Source of the DNA: Ascaphus truei
Taxonomy: Eukaryota > Chordata > Amphibia > Anura > Ascaphidae
Direction: 5' to 3'
NCBI GenBank assembly: GCA_036426205.1
Contig: CM071570.1
Span: forward strand, 68,969,585 to 69,033,584
DNA: 64,000 bases
This document shows positions 8,167-18,329 of this stretch, piece after piece. Every line of letters starts with the position of its first letter. Position 1 is the first letter of the stretch. The notes below the pieces were generated by a model. The model had not been told where the DNA came from and did no database searches. It was given only the letters and a program-made list of their open reading frames with translations. A program made the position numbers and the translations under genes.

Positions 8167-8744
8167 CATAGAATTTCCCATTCAGCTGGCGCCGGCGCCG
8201 GTCCACTGCCAGTCCAGCTTTCTTCATCATCCACGTCGATAGTTTGCAGCGGGACTAGTCCACCTGTAGGCTGGAAATCGCTTAGGTACATGCAAGCTTC
8301 ATCAAAACTGCACGCGAAATCCGTCTCAGGCTCAGGGTTGTCACTGACAGTGTGACCGTCATTGGAAGCCGGTGCTGGTGCTGGTGCTGGTGCATTGCTT
8401 GGCATCGACTGTCGCTTCTTAGTTGGTTTTAACATGACCCTTTGCCTCTTGCCGCCTCCATGATCATAGATACGGGAAAAATCCAGTGAAACACACCAAT
8501 ACCCTCCAACAAATTGGGGCTCAATACGGTGAAAACAGGGGTCGCTACATAACCTTTTCCTTACTGCACGCTTCCACGTATGAGGAGTTGGCGAAAATTT
8601 GTAAATGTCATAGTTTTCGATAAAATACTGATAAATTTGAGCAACTGTTGCCATCTTATCATCTGTTGCATTAATCGCGGCCCATATCAAATACGCATAA
8701 CTTCTGTCGGGTTTTTGGAAAGCGGGCTGCACTTGAACACTCAT
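8163..8744 (-). CDS. Forkhead-domain protein with altered recognition helix
   Basis: 193 codons from the ATG at 8744, chosen because CCCACCATGAG is a good Kozak context; an upstream ATG at 8795 would add 17 residues. Residues about 10-95 follow the forkhead (winged-helix) pattern: KPDRSYAYLIWAAI for helix 1, TVAQIYQYFIENYDIY for helix 2, W-(10)-PCF for helix 3, then GGYWCVSLDF for the wing and strand. In classical FOX proteins helix 3 reads W-x-N-S-I-R-H-N-L-S; here the Asn, His and Asn DNA-contact positions are Arg, Lys and Arg (WKRAVRKRLC). A basic KRQRVMLKPTKKRQ stretch follows, probably a nuclear signal, then a Pro-Ala repeat and an acidic tail with DVDDEE. It is likely a nuclear DNA-binding regulator. 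It lies convergent to the BEN gene. It is not a standard host FOX gene in length or helix 3; origin from a mobile element or virus-like DNA is inference. Confidence 0.75.
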   Translation of the reverse strand: MSVQVQPAFQKPDRSYAYLIWAAINATDDKMATVAQIYQYFIENYDIYKFSPTPHTWKRAVRKRLCSDPCFHRIEPQFVGGYWCVSLDFSRIYDHGGGKRQRVMLKPTKKRQSMPSNAPAPAPAPASNDGHTVSDNPEPETDFACSFDEACMYLSDFQPTGGLVPLQTIDVDDEESWTGSGPAPAPAEWEILW

Positions 8745-8935
8745 GGTGGGTCTCTGGAGAATAGTGTAACAGAAACTGAAACTGGTCTTTGTCATTCTTT
8801 AATATGAAAAGCCTAAATTGATACATTTTTGCAACTCTTCCTTCAGTCTCAAGGCCAAGGCCAAGTTACAATAGCACACTGTGGTACAGTATCTTTTTTA
8901 AACGAAACACCTGCAAGCCGACACATTACTGATTT

Positions 8936-9130
8936 GGCGCATTACAATTCATGAATTTCTGCCATCTGGTGGACACGCAAAGCATTGCAGCCTATTAAAA
9001 TCTGAACCATTATCAATAAACGCATCAGCCGGGCATGACCCGTGGCTGGGAATGCAAGGTGAACGCGGCATGCGCCAGGTAAACAGCATCACATTCCAGG
9101 AACCAGCCAGGGACAAACCGGTGATTTGTT
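8936..9130 (+). mobile_element. Diverged fragment of the TA-target MITE
   Basis: The GCATTACAATTCATGAATTT...GCATTGCAGCCTATTAAA stretch matches the 3' half of the elements at 40985-41381 and 21437-21835. Both terminal repeats are missing or too diverged to place. Confidence 0.65.
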
Positions 9131-9332
9131 AGAATAAAAGCTGCCGCAACAGTACATACCTAAGTACTCACCTGTATATGACTGCACCCGTCTGACTATT
9201 CTTCTTCAATCAAGAAACTGTGACTGATTACATGTATGTTACCTATGGTCATTAGAGCACTATTACTGAACTTTGTTCTTTTACCTTGTATCAAAAAAAA
9301 TATATATATATTTGCCCCTCTATTCTCCAAGG

Positions 9333-9640
9333 AGGAGTCAATTGCAAAAATATTGCAACAGGGGGAAGCTACAACTTCTATCTAAATGAACAATTGGTTA
9401 ACTGACGAAGAAATGCATAGTCAGCTTGATTAAAGTCACCTACTGTACTGTATGTAACCTTTGATACAATTATAATAAATAAGGGACCTGGTCCCGATTG
9501 CATGCACCCAAGAGTTCTTAAGGAGTTAAATTCAGTAATAGCCAAATCATATTTAATATTCAAGCATTCAATTTCCACAAGCTCAATATCAGATTGGTGT
9601 AAAGTACAGTAGTTGTCTAGATGTGAGACAAAAATCATTA
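9333..9640 (+). pseudogene. CR1/L2-like LINE RT fragment
   Basis: Nucleotide similarity to 39430-39670, covering the start of the RT domain (the NNWLTEEE region and the GPDGIHP-like turn), is clear, but with a ~50-bp replacement and many substitutions. No frame is open. It is an old, 5'- and 3'-truncated copy. Confidence 0.7.
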
Positions 9641-10254
9641 TTATCACAAATGGAAAGAAAAAGAATAAAGGAAAAGATTGTAGCAAAATTCAAATACTTA
9701 AACTACCACTCTAGTTATACAGACAATAGAATGTTAAGGACCAATCAAAAACGGACACATCCCAAAAGTTAGGCAAAATTAGAGATAGTATAATCACAAA
9801 TTACAGTAATGCTTTCCTTTTTAGATAATCTCATAATTGATAAATTAAATGTTACATCATCTATTTGAAATAAAAATATATGAATAGGGCTAGATTAGAT
9901 GAGTAAGAATATTATAGTCCTTCTAGTTATTATAGGAATAAACCCCCTGATTCCCCTGAACCTAATTAGATTCCAAAAATATACACACACTACTACATTT
10001 GCATGATAACATAATAAAATTATGAAATTAAGATGACTAAATGAAAACAATAATTAAACGACCTAGTCTATATAGTAGCAAATGTCACTGATGTTACCAC
10101 ATTTAGCAGTGACGAAATATGCCACTGACAGATGTAAAAGTATCCAAAGGCTAGTAGTATGTTACAAAACGAAAGAACATGAATAACCATAATCATAGAT
10201 TGGTGTAAGCACATTGCAAAATTACTACAATATACACCTAAGGGATGAAATAAA
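9641..10254. other. AT-rich interval, no gene seen
   Basis: Low-GC sequence with no sustained ORF and no repeat family I can name. Confidence 0.5.
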
Positions 10255-10796
10255 AAAAAATGGCATAGCCCAGGTATTCATTCATAACCTGTGGCAGTAA
10301 GGTGCCTGGTTTTATTATCCAACGACATTCTCATTGTAGCAAAGCCCTCTCCAGATTTCCACCACAAATGCCTAAAAAGACATGATCAATTGCAAAAACC
10401 CTAAGGAGACTAGAATCGGAGCTGTGTCTCAACTTAAAGTGTCTTGCAACTGTGGAATGTTTTCTCCCTACTTGTAGATCTCATTTTGTGTTTTTAATAT
10501 TTCTCACATGTTCTAATACACGTAACCGTAACTCTTGTGTCGTCATACCTATGTAGATCATTGAACATGGACATGTCAGGTAATAAACCACTCTCTTCGA
10601 TTTACAGTAACTGTAAGTGCAGTGCAGATCTCATATATGCTTAGAGTAAAAAACCTCAAAGGTAGGTTGCATATATTGACAAGCTGAAAAAGACCGACAT
10701 ATGGAAAAACCTTTATGAATCCCTCTTAACAAAAAGTTAGGTTGGTCTGCTGATGTTATAGTGACTATGCACAAGTTTGGTTTCCAAATTTGGTGC
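10255..10796 (-). pseudogene. PLE GIY-YIG endonuclease fragment
   Basis: The minus-strand translation across 10600-10300 shows the PLE endonuclease order: VVYYLTCPC, then IYIGMTTQELRLRVLEHVRNI, then VARHFK and ECRWI motifs, ending near a GTLLPQ segment. Internal stop codons break it. Upstream sequence to about 10796 keeps traces of the Cys-rich linker. The family differs from the three PLEs at 27-29, 30-36 and 59 kb. It is cut by the adjacent LTR at about 10797. Confidence 0.8.
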
Positions 10797-11480
10797 TCTG
10801 CGACTCACCATATTGACTGAATCGCCCAAGAGTGGTCGTGGTACTTGCCGTGGCCTAGGATAGGAGAGATCGGATAGTCATAGTGCGGAGCCGGAGTCCA
10901 GGAGTAGAGAAGGTTGAAGTCCAAATATGACCAGAGGTCAGGGATCAGAGAAGGTGGAGGTCCAGATACAAGTGTAAGTCAAACAGGAGCAAGGAAGGCA
11001 AGGGTTAACAAGGCAACAGCATGACAGCAGTGTGCTTGGGGCAAGCACTTCATTACATAAACACAAGTTTATGCTCAGCCAACTAGCATCAGGTAGCCAA
11101 TAGCTGGTTAATACAAGGCTGCAGAGTAATGAATAAGAACCGCCCCTCAGACATGTTCAATCCACTGATAGGAAGGGGAGGGAGAAGACCAGGTGAGGAA
11201 TAATAAGAGAGAGCCAGACTTCTCAGAGCTGTGCGGCACCTGTGTGTAGCTTGTGTACGATGTGCATCACCCGTGATGTCACGGGGGTGGAGCCTGAGTG
11301 TGGTGCGTGCAGTGTTCCTCGGCTTGGTAGTGCGACATGTGTCATGCGTCTCATCGCGGGGCGTGCCACGGGGGCGGAGCCTGGACACGGTGCATGCAGT
11401 GTCCCCTAACATGACAGCACGACATGCCTCACCTGTCTCATCACAGGAAGTGTCACGGGGCGGGGCCGAAGGCCAATCCT
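10797..11480 (-). mobile_element. Solo or truncated Gypsy LTR, minus orientation
   Basis: The reverse complement matches the 3' LTR at 13656-14078 (TGTGATGATTGG start, GTGGCACGCCCCGTGA, AATATGTCTGAGGGG blocks) and extends beyond that copy's truncation to a CA near 10815. It is not paired with an LTR in the same orientation here, so it is a separate insertion or a rearranged end. Confidence 0.7.
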
Positions 11481-11574
11481 CACAAAATAAAGTACTGGTG
11501 GAACAAAAAATCTCTCAACCTGTAGCAAACAAATACCGGGGATACAGGGAAACCTGGCTCAAATAAGGTTAAGG

Positions 11575-12160
11575 CATGGTATGCAGCATGTTCTTTTACT
11601 GTATGGTTGAGGTTCATTGACAACATCTTAATTCTCTGGGACTGGCCTTTACCTGCTCTCCAGATGTTCGTTGAGAACCTCAACCATAACACCCTAAATA
11701 TCACACTGACAGCCAGTCAAAGGGGGTTGATTTTTTAGATATGAGGATAAATATTGATCATGATGGGAGTATTGTGACAGACATACATCGCCAAGAAACT
11801 GCGACTAACTCAATACTTCATGCATCCTCTTCACCAGAGCAGAGTACCCATGGAGGAGTTTTTAAGGCTCAATATTGCTCCACGCAACTTTTATTTAACA
11901 TCAGGGCTAATGAGGTGAAGTCTCGATTTCAGAATCGAGTATATAGCAAGACGGTAATCAAAAGAGGCAGGAACATCAGTAAGGCAAGATCCCATACGTC
12001 ATTATTGGCAACTGGAGTGAATGACAAAAACAAATTGGATAAAACCATCTGGTTCATCGGAACGTTTGATACGAATTGACTCAAATACAGGCAAGCCATA
12101 CCAAAATACTGGAACATTCTAACTACAGATCCAGACTTAAAGAAGGTCTTGGGCTTTTAA
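11575..12160 (+). pseudogene. PLE core fragment downstream of the RT active site
   Basis: Plus-strand translation starts near a degraded RFIDNILILW (RT motif of the Y/F-x-DD type, with D to N). It goes on through FLDMRINIDHDGSIVTDIHRQETATNSILHA (≤20-residue pieces FLDMRINIDHDGSIVTD and HRQETATNSILHA) and ends near YWNILTTDPDLKKVLGF. The 112-codon ORF at 11741-12079 is the best preserved part. It is joined to a Gypsy fragment at about 12187. It is broken and lacks the endonuclease. Confidence 0.75.
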
Positions 12161-12186
12161 CCTTGTAACCTTTTAACCTTGTAAGA

Positions 12187-13655
12187 ATCCGACAAGGGGA
12201 TGAGTGGAAAACGGCCTTTAAGACTCGGGACGGTCATTATGAATATCTGGTCATGCCGTTTGGACTGTGTAATGCTCCTGCAGTATTCCAGGATTTTGTC
12301 AACAAAGTTTTAGGGATCTTCTCGACCAATTCGTCATTGTAGATTAGGATGACATACTTATCTTGGTTCCACTCTCCTAAAAGCTCCGGACACCCGGGCA
12401 TTAAGAAAACCATTGATCTTCTGGAATGGACATTTTGGTGGCCAGTCATGTATAAGGACATAAAGGGATTTGTCTCTGCATGTCCCACCTGTGCCCAGAA
12501 CAAGACTCCCCGCAACAGGCTTCCTGACTTGCTGCAACCACTCCCGATTCCGGATCTCCCATGGACTCACCTCTCCATGGATTCATCGTGGAACTACCTG
12601 TGTCCAAGGGTAGGAATACCATTCTGTTGGTGGTTGATCAATTTTCAAAACAGGTCCACTTCATACCTCTCAAAGGTCTACCCAATTCCCTCAAACTATC
12701 TGCAATTTTTATTAAGGAGGTGTTCCGTCTCCATGGGGTTCCGCTGGTCATTGTGTCAGATCGAGGCTCCCAATTCATCTCAAAGTTTTGCAGGGCTTCA
12801 GCAAGCAACTAGGGATCTCTCTGCACTTTTCCTCTGGTTAGCACCCTCAGATTAATGGTCAGACAGAAAGAACAAATCAATCACTTGAACAGTTCATCCA
12901 TTGCTTTATTGCTTCATTTCAGATACCCAAGACAACTGGATGGACCTTTTACCCTGGGCTGATTTTCCATAATAATCTTTGCAACGAGTCAACCCAAGAT
13001 TCCCCGTTCTTTACCAACTTCGGGTTTCACCCCTCAGTTCTCCCTACTGCAGGACCCACTTCCGGGTTATCAGCATCAGATAACAGGATTCAGCATCTTC
13101 AAAATTCCTGAGCAAAAATTCAGGAGAATGTCAGTAAGGCTCTTTCTATGCAGAAAAAACAGGCTGACTAACATCGTCGCGAAACACCTACGTACAACCC
13201 GGGACAAAAGGTTTGGTCCACAAAAAACATCCGATTGAAGGTCCCCACAGCAAAGTTGACACCGAGGTATATTGGCCCATTTCCCATTGTCGAGAAGATC
13301 AATCCGGTGGCCTTCCAGCTACGGTTGCCAGCATCTATGAAAATCCCCTCAGTGTTCCATACGTCACTACTCAAGCCCTTCATACAGGACCCTCAGTCTC
13401 TGGCTTCGGTGTCCCCTCCTGAACCCCTCTTGGTTGAAGGACAACAGGAATTTGAAGTTCAAACCGTCTTGGACTCCAGGCTCACCGAGGAAAGATCCAA
13501 TACCTGGTTCATTGGAGGGGTTTTGGTCCCGAGGAGCGTTCGTGGCTCCCAAAGGATCAACTACATGCCCCTAGACTTGTTCAGGCTTTTCACCAAATAT
13601 TTCCCTCCAAGCCATTCCTGGGATGCCCGGAGATCGCCCGTGAAGTGGGGGGTAC
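12187..13655 (+). pseudogene. Chromodomain Gypsy pol remnant: RT piece fused to integrase
   Basis: At 12187-12355 the RT palm motifs [19 protein letters not shown] and [10 protein letters not shown] are visible up to the active-site aspartates, where a TAG lies. The sequence then jumps directly to the integrase zinc-finger region (HPGIKKTIDLL, CPTCAQNK) at 12363, so the RT thumb and RNase H are deleted. Integrase catalytic blocks follow (VVDQFSKQVHFIPL, VSDRGSQF, then a frame change near NGQTERTNQSLEQF). At about 13235-13400 comes the GPFPIVEKINPVAF linker and at 13430-13640 a chromodomain-like tail (VQTVLDSRL...). Several frameshifts make it non-functional. A polypurine run ends at 13655. 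Confidence 0.85.
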
Positions 13656-14078
13656 TGTGATGATTGGGCTTTGGCCTCGCCCCGTGATGCGTCATGTACT
13701 GTATGAGACAGATGATGCACATCGCGCTGCCAGGTTGGGGGACACTGCACGCACCTTGTCCAGGCTCCGCCCCTGTGGCACGCCCCGTGATTAGATGCAT
13801 GACTCATGCCACACTACCAAGCCAGGGGACACCGCACGCACGACGCTCAGGCTCCACCCCATGACATCACGGGGGATGTGCATTGCCGTATAGATACACG
13901 CATGCGTCGCATGGCTCTGAGAAGTCTTGCTCTATAATTATTCTTCACCTGCTCTTCTCCCCACCCCTGCCTGTTAGTGGACTGAATATGTCTGAGGGGG
14001 CGATTCTCATTCATTACTCTGCAGCCTTGTACTTACCAGCTATTGGCTATCTAGTCTTTACATGCTCAGCCAACCCTG
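13656..14078 (+). mobile_element. 3' LTR of the Gypsy remnant, truncated
   Basis: Starts TGTGATGATTGG right after the polypurine run GTGGGGGGTAC and matches the inverted copy at 10797-11480. It stops at about 14078, where the palindrome begins, so its R/U5 end is missing. Confidence 0.75.
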
Positions 14079-14079
14079 C

Positions 14080-14337
14080 GGTCGCTGGGGTTCTCATGCA
14101 GCTTGACTGGAGTCGGCGTCTGACGTCAAGATCAACCGGGAACGGATTGCCTCCTCCTCCTCCTCTTCCACTCAACGTATTTCGCAAGATAGGTTTAACT
14201 TGCTTCGACACTCCTGACGAAGCAAGTTAACCCTATCTTGCGAAATGCGTTGAGTAGAAGAGGAGGAGGCAATCCGTTCCCGGTTGATCGTGACGTCAGA
14301 CGCCGACTCCAGTCAAGCTACACGAGAACCCCAGCGG
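14080..14337. repeat. 258-bp palindrome with hammerhead-like motif at the tip
   Basis: Arms of about 120 bp (14080-14203 and 14214-14337) are near-perfect inverted repeats with a ~10-base centre. Flanks resemble PLE-type untranslated DNA. Compare 34257-34540, which has the same design. Confidence 0.85.
14205..14260 (+). ncRNA. Hammerhead-like motif (core CTGACGA)
   Basis: CTGACGA at 14214-14220 is followed by stem II GCAAG/CTTGC, GAAA at 14242-14245, and GTT then GAGT at about 14249-14255. ACTC just before the core pairs with that GAGT as stem I. One core base differs from the canonical CTGATGA, so activity is doubtful. Confidence 0.5.
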
Positions 14338-14339
14338 AC

Positions 14340-15000
14340 GCTTGTGGGGACCGTCAGAGACTGCCAGAGATGGAGGAGACGCACACCGGACAGCATTGGC
14401 TGTAAAGATACCCTTATGTGCCCTGAGTGGCAGTACAGAGTGTGAGTACGCCCTCAGGGGGGCTTTTTAATGTGTTATTTATTAAAGGTGTTTTATATTA
14501 CTACACCATCAGCCCCTTCTTTGTCTCCTTCCCCCCACCCCCTTCCCGTTTTTCTTCCCCACCAGCTCTAGCTTGGCTACCAGGCAGTTCATCATCTGAA
14601 GCTGTTGCAGAACACCATTGGTCAAATCTAGGACACACTCCCTCATCTCTTGCGTTTTCACATCTCCCCCCCTCACTGGAATATCTCCCCTGCACATCTC
14701 ACATCACACACAAACAGAGACACAGAGACACACACACACAGCCCAGATCAAGGCAAGGACACGTCCCCTACCTTATAAGCCACGCCCCCCTGCTCTAACA
14801 TTTTTGCTGGACAGCCGAGGGAAACTTAGAATGTCCATAATTTGGGAGGTGAGTCACATTGGAAGCTCAAAATTATTGCGTTGACCTACAAATCCGCAGC
14901 AGAATGTCCAGTGAACGTTTCACTGTGGTACGTTGTGCCGTTTCTGAGATTTCGATGCTTCGGACATACAAACCAAAAACGGAATCCACTGATAATTTAG
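14340..15000. other. Noncoding DNA with CT-rich and (CA)n stretches
   Basis: Contains a pyrimidine-rich run at about 14510-14570 and a CA/GA run at about 14700-14745. ORFs here are low-complexity and not credible. Confidence 0.45.
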
Positions 15001-15002
15001 TC

Positions 15003-15038
15003 TAGTATATATATATATATATAGTATTAATATTATAC

Positions 15039-15095
<57 letters not shown>

Positions 15096-15102
15096 ATAAA
15101 GC
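15003..15102. repeat. (TA)n-rich, self-complementary tract
   Basis: Alternating TA runs with short interruptions (AGTATTAATATTATACT) can form a hairpin. Confidence 0.8.
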
Positions 15103-15589
15103 TATGGTATATACTTGCTGTTTATGTGATTCTCAATATGAATGTATTATGCAGTGATATACTGATATACCAGAGATACCCTTAAAAGTAAATATGTGAA
15201 AGCTAATTTTTTTGTGTGTTTTTTTTTAAAGAATTGCAGTAACCTGGCTTTGCTTTTCTTGGGAAATGTATTAAGCATTGCTTGTTGTCGCTGTCTCGAT
15301 ATGTAGTTGTTAGTCAGGACATAATTTAAATGAGAGGTAAAACATTATTATTATATAAAAATTAAAGAATCTGTGATACTGTACTGCTTTTTGCATCATA
15401 ATTAATAAATTATTTATTTTTGTTAACAGACTTTGAAAACACTCATCCTGTTCAGATTAAGTGGAAAAAAGGCACATCATTTTTTTTTCATTTTAAAGAA
15501 TGCTTGCAAAATGGAGAAAAGTTTTTTTTGGGGGGATTAGCTTTGTTTTAATTGTGTAATACTGTAATTTAAACTCATTTTTCAATGGT
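15103..15589. other. AT-rich interval, no gene seen
   Basis: No ORF or known repeat recognised. Confidence 0.45.
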
Positions 15590-15715
15590 TACCCCCAGGT
15601 GAGAATTGAAGGATATCCATGCATTGATATCAGCACTTGTACAGTATCTCAGTCTGTTTTTTTGACTGAACCACCGGTGCTCAAGCAGGGATATCCTTCA
15701 ATCTTGACCTATTGT
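15590..15715. mobile_element. Inverted-repeat MITE fragment
   Basis: TTGAAGGATATCC on the left and GGATATCCTTCAA on the right, with CAGCACTTG/CTCAAGCAG-like inner parts, form an imperfect palindrome. It shares the GGATATCC core and design with 19875-20075. Confidence 0.5.
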
Positions 15716-15779
15716 TAGCCCTTCAGACTGAATTTCAGAAAGTAATAAAAAAAAGGCTAAAAAAGCACTACTACTAAAT

Positions 15780-16281
15780 TAATTAAAATAGCCTCAAAAT
15801 AAACCTGTATATAAAAGGTGGTGCTCCCTGGAGTGAATGAAGACACTATAAAAAAAGAACAGAAAGTTGCAAGTCCCAAATAACAGGACTTGCAGAAACT
15901 CCAAAACGAGGCACACAAAAATGGGTACAAAAATGTCTAAATGTTTATTGAACAAGCAAATGAAAAAGGACAAGACAGACTAACTATAATAAAAACACTA
16001 AAAACATGTAGTGGACTGTCTCCTATGAACATTATAAATGCAGAAATAAGCAATAAACAATTGAGTAATACTAAATCTGTATGTGTCTTAACTAATATAG
16101 CAAATACCTAGAGAGAGCCCTACTGTAGTACAACTGTAATCACTACCAATGTGAACATTATCACAGTAATCCCAGTAATTAGGCAGGGGACAGCAGTATT
16201 TGCCTCTCCCAAAAAAGGGATATAACCGTGCAGCTAGCTGAGAGACTGATAAACCTCACTGAGGAAAGGCATACCAATGTG

Positions 16282-16335
<54 letters not shown>

Positions 16336-17740
16336 AGGAAATATGAAGTAGCGCCAATAAGTGATGTGATGAACAATTGTGGATAACAATAAAGAAATTA
16401 AAGGATTATTTCCTATAGATAATTATATAAATATGCTGTGGTTCTATGTGCTCAATTCGTGAACTATTAAACTATACAACACATCAACTAAAATGCAAAA
16501 AAAAGTGGAAAGAAGTAATAAACCAGTCCTTTGAATAGAAGTCCTTCAATAGTTGAACAGTGAATACTGGTATGAGGGGGTCTCCGGTAGCTCTCAGATA
16601 GGATGAACCACATCCAAGGAATACCTATGAGAAAAAGAGAGGAGAGAGCGCACGCCCCATAGCGTAAAATTGTACATTTATTGGAAAGGAGGGGGGAATG
16701 AGGAGGGGGGGGGGAATTCACTCACAAAGGTAAGTAAAAAACAGTCAATTTGTGATATATATCACCGCCAATCTGGTCAGTCCGCATCCAGGATTAGCAG
16801 TCCAACTCTCACTTGAAACTGCAGGAAGATGGTAGCTGGTAGTTGGTGCAGGGCTCCAGAGGCTCCTTTCGACAAACAAATCCAGTCTTTTAGACTTCAA
16901 GCAGTGTCTCCTATAGCAGCTGGCCGCAATGTTGATCCGCGCTCGATGCGGCCCGTCATGCGCATACGTGGTGACGTAATCTAACATCTAACCTCATGCC
17001 TCAGGCATGGTCAGCTCTTATGCGCTGATCCGTGCTGAGGCGCGCTGCTGCTCGGCAGTGAGCCCCTGCAGCTGCAATGAGAGTGGCTTTAGCAGGGGCT
17101 CGCTTACGCTTACGCAAGCGTGCGGAAGCGTGTCTTAACAAAATGTTAAATTCAAGCACTCAAGGGAGCACAGGGCTGGTCACGTGAGCGGTTCGCCCAA
17201 TGAGGGTGAACCAGCTCTGTGACGTCACAGCCCCCCCCCCCGACACGCCCCCGGACGGCACGCGGTCTAAGGCCAGGGAAAGCACCTGCTTTCCCTCAGC
17301 CTCAGCGTGCCTCCGCCTGGCACCATTCACCATGGATGCAGCCTAACAAGGGTGAGCATGGTGCTGCTAAAAGTCAAGAGCGCACATACTGAACTACCCA
17401 GAACTTCGGACTTAAGACATTGATAGCATTGTTTATCGACTCCCCGCCCTATCCTGCCCTGTCCGGAACTATTCTGATCATGAGATTTGTTTCCGGAGGA
17501 CGCTTACTACAGCGGTGTTGTTTCCTGAGTTCCTGCTGGACGGAGGCTCAGAGGGGTCCGGACGGACAAGACCAAGAGGCGAAAGAGCGGAGGAGCAGAG
17601 TTCCAGTGCTGGGGCATGAGTATAATCTCATAACACGCTCTTATTCTTTGTTGTTTGTGAGTTTTAATTTGTAGATTTTTGAGAACATTAAATGCATTTT
17701 TAAACATATTGCACTAGGATCGGGCGCTTTATTTTTTCTT
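15780..17740. other. PLE-like untranslated DNA, microsatellite and GC-rich patch
   Basis: No ORF with a recognisable domain. At 16276-16329 there is a (TA)n tract preceded by a CACTGAGGAAAGG stretch that may be a truncated hammerhead-like core. 16330-16720 and 17300-17740 look like 5' or 3' untranslated parts of PLE-type elements (TGGCGCTACTTCATATTTCC on the minus strand; AGGATCGGGCGCTTTATT on the plus strand). 16990-17290 is GC-rich with short inverted repeats and is probably a MITE. These assignments are impressions from style, not alignments. Confidence 0.35.
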
Positions 17741-17742
17741 TT

Positions 17743-17748
<6 letters not shown>

Positions 17749-17790
<42 letters not shown>
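17749..17790. repeat. (TA)n microsatellite
   Basis: Pure TA run directly left of the hammerhead unit. Confidence 0.9.
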
Positions 17791-17792
<2 letters not shown>

Positions 17793-18277
17793 TGCTGTGT
17801 GCTGGGTGATAATGGGGAAAGGTGGGGTTGCAGACCTGCCTAAGACATGCAGATGAGCATACAGTTGTATTTACATTTGCATATTTGCTTTGCTGTGGAG
17901 GGTTTTTGTCACTTTTTTCACTCACCATAACTTAACTCAGTATTATGGTTGGCCCATCCTTTAGCTTCTTTGCATACCCAGTTAATCAACCCCACACTGA
18001 TGAGACCCATTAAGGTCGAAACAGCTGTCTGTGGGTGGTTTTCTGGGTATGCACCTTAACCCTGGCTGTGCTCAAAGCTGTGACCATGCAGCAAGCTTAA
18101 GCCTATAGGGAACCATGTTAAAGTGTTTTTTGAAACAAAAAGTGGCACTGTGTGCTCATTTGCATGTCATTTCCCAGAATCCCTTGCTGCAGTGGAAGTG
18201 CTGTGTGCTGGGTGATAATGGGGAAAGGCGGGGTTGCAGACCTGCCTAAGACATGCAGATGAGCATACAGTTGTATT

Positions 18278-18280
<3 letters not shown>
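17791..18280 (+). mobile_element. Retrozyme-like unit: 406-bp partial tandem repeat with hammerhead ribozyme
   Basis: An 84-bp segment (17791-17874) recurs at 18197-18280, giving a unit length of 406 bp and about 1.2 units in total. One canonical hammerhead lies inside the unit. The block is bounded on both sides by (TA)n tracts (17749-17790 and 18281-18325). There is no ORF. Head-to-tail hammerhead units of a few hundred bases are known as retrozymes and as newt satellite 2, where self-cleavage yields unit-length RNA. Assignment to that class is inference from structure; a PLE pseudo-LTR remnant is the alternative. Confidence 0.7.
17971..18053 (+). ncRNA. Canonical type I hammerhead ribozyme
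   Basis: The core CTGATGA (17997-18003) is followed by stem II GACC (18004-18007), loop CATTAA, GGTC (18014-18017), GAAA (18018-18021) and a minimal stem III ACAG/CTGT. The cleavage triplet is GTC (18027-18029). Stem I pairs CCCACA (17991-17996) with TGTGGG (18030-18035), then has an internal loop, then an outer stem of 11 perfect pairs, TGCATACCCAG (17971-17981) with CTGGGTATGCA (18043-18053). All invariant core bases are present, so self-cleavage is expected. The very short stem III is typical of PLE, retrozyme and newt forms, which often cleave as dimers. Confidence 0.88.

Positions 18281-18325
<45 letters not shown>
18281..18325. repeat. (TA)n microsatellite
   Basis: Pure TA run directly right of the hammerhead unit. 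Confidence 0.9.

Positions 18326-18329
<4 letters not shown>

Noticed and set aside
8163..8355. Plus-strand ORF 8098-8355 opposite the forkhead gene
   Set aside because: Shadow frame of the minus-strand gene's Pro-Ala and acidic tail region.
14427..14884. Overlapping ORFs of 60-120 codons
   Set aside because: Composition-driven by pyrimidine and CA runs, in noncoding PLE-type or repeat DNA.
17996..18053. Simple tRNA- or SINE-like promoter in the 406-bp unit
   Set aside because: No A/B box pair or tRNA fold was found; the hammerhead fold explains the structure.
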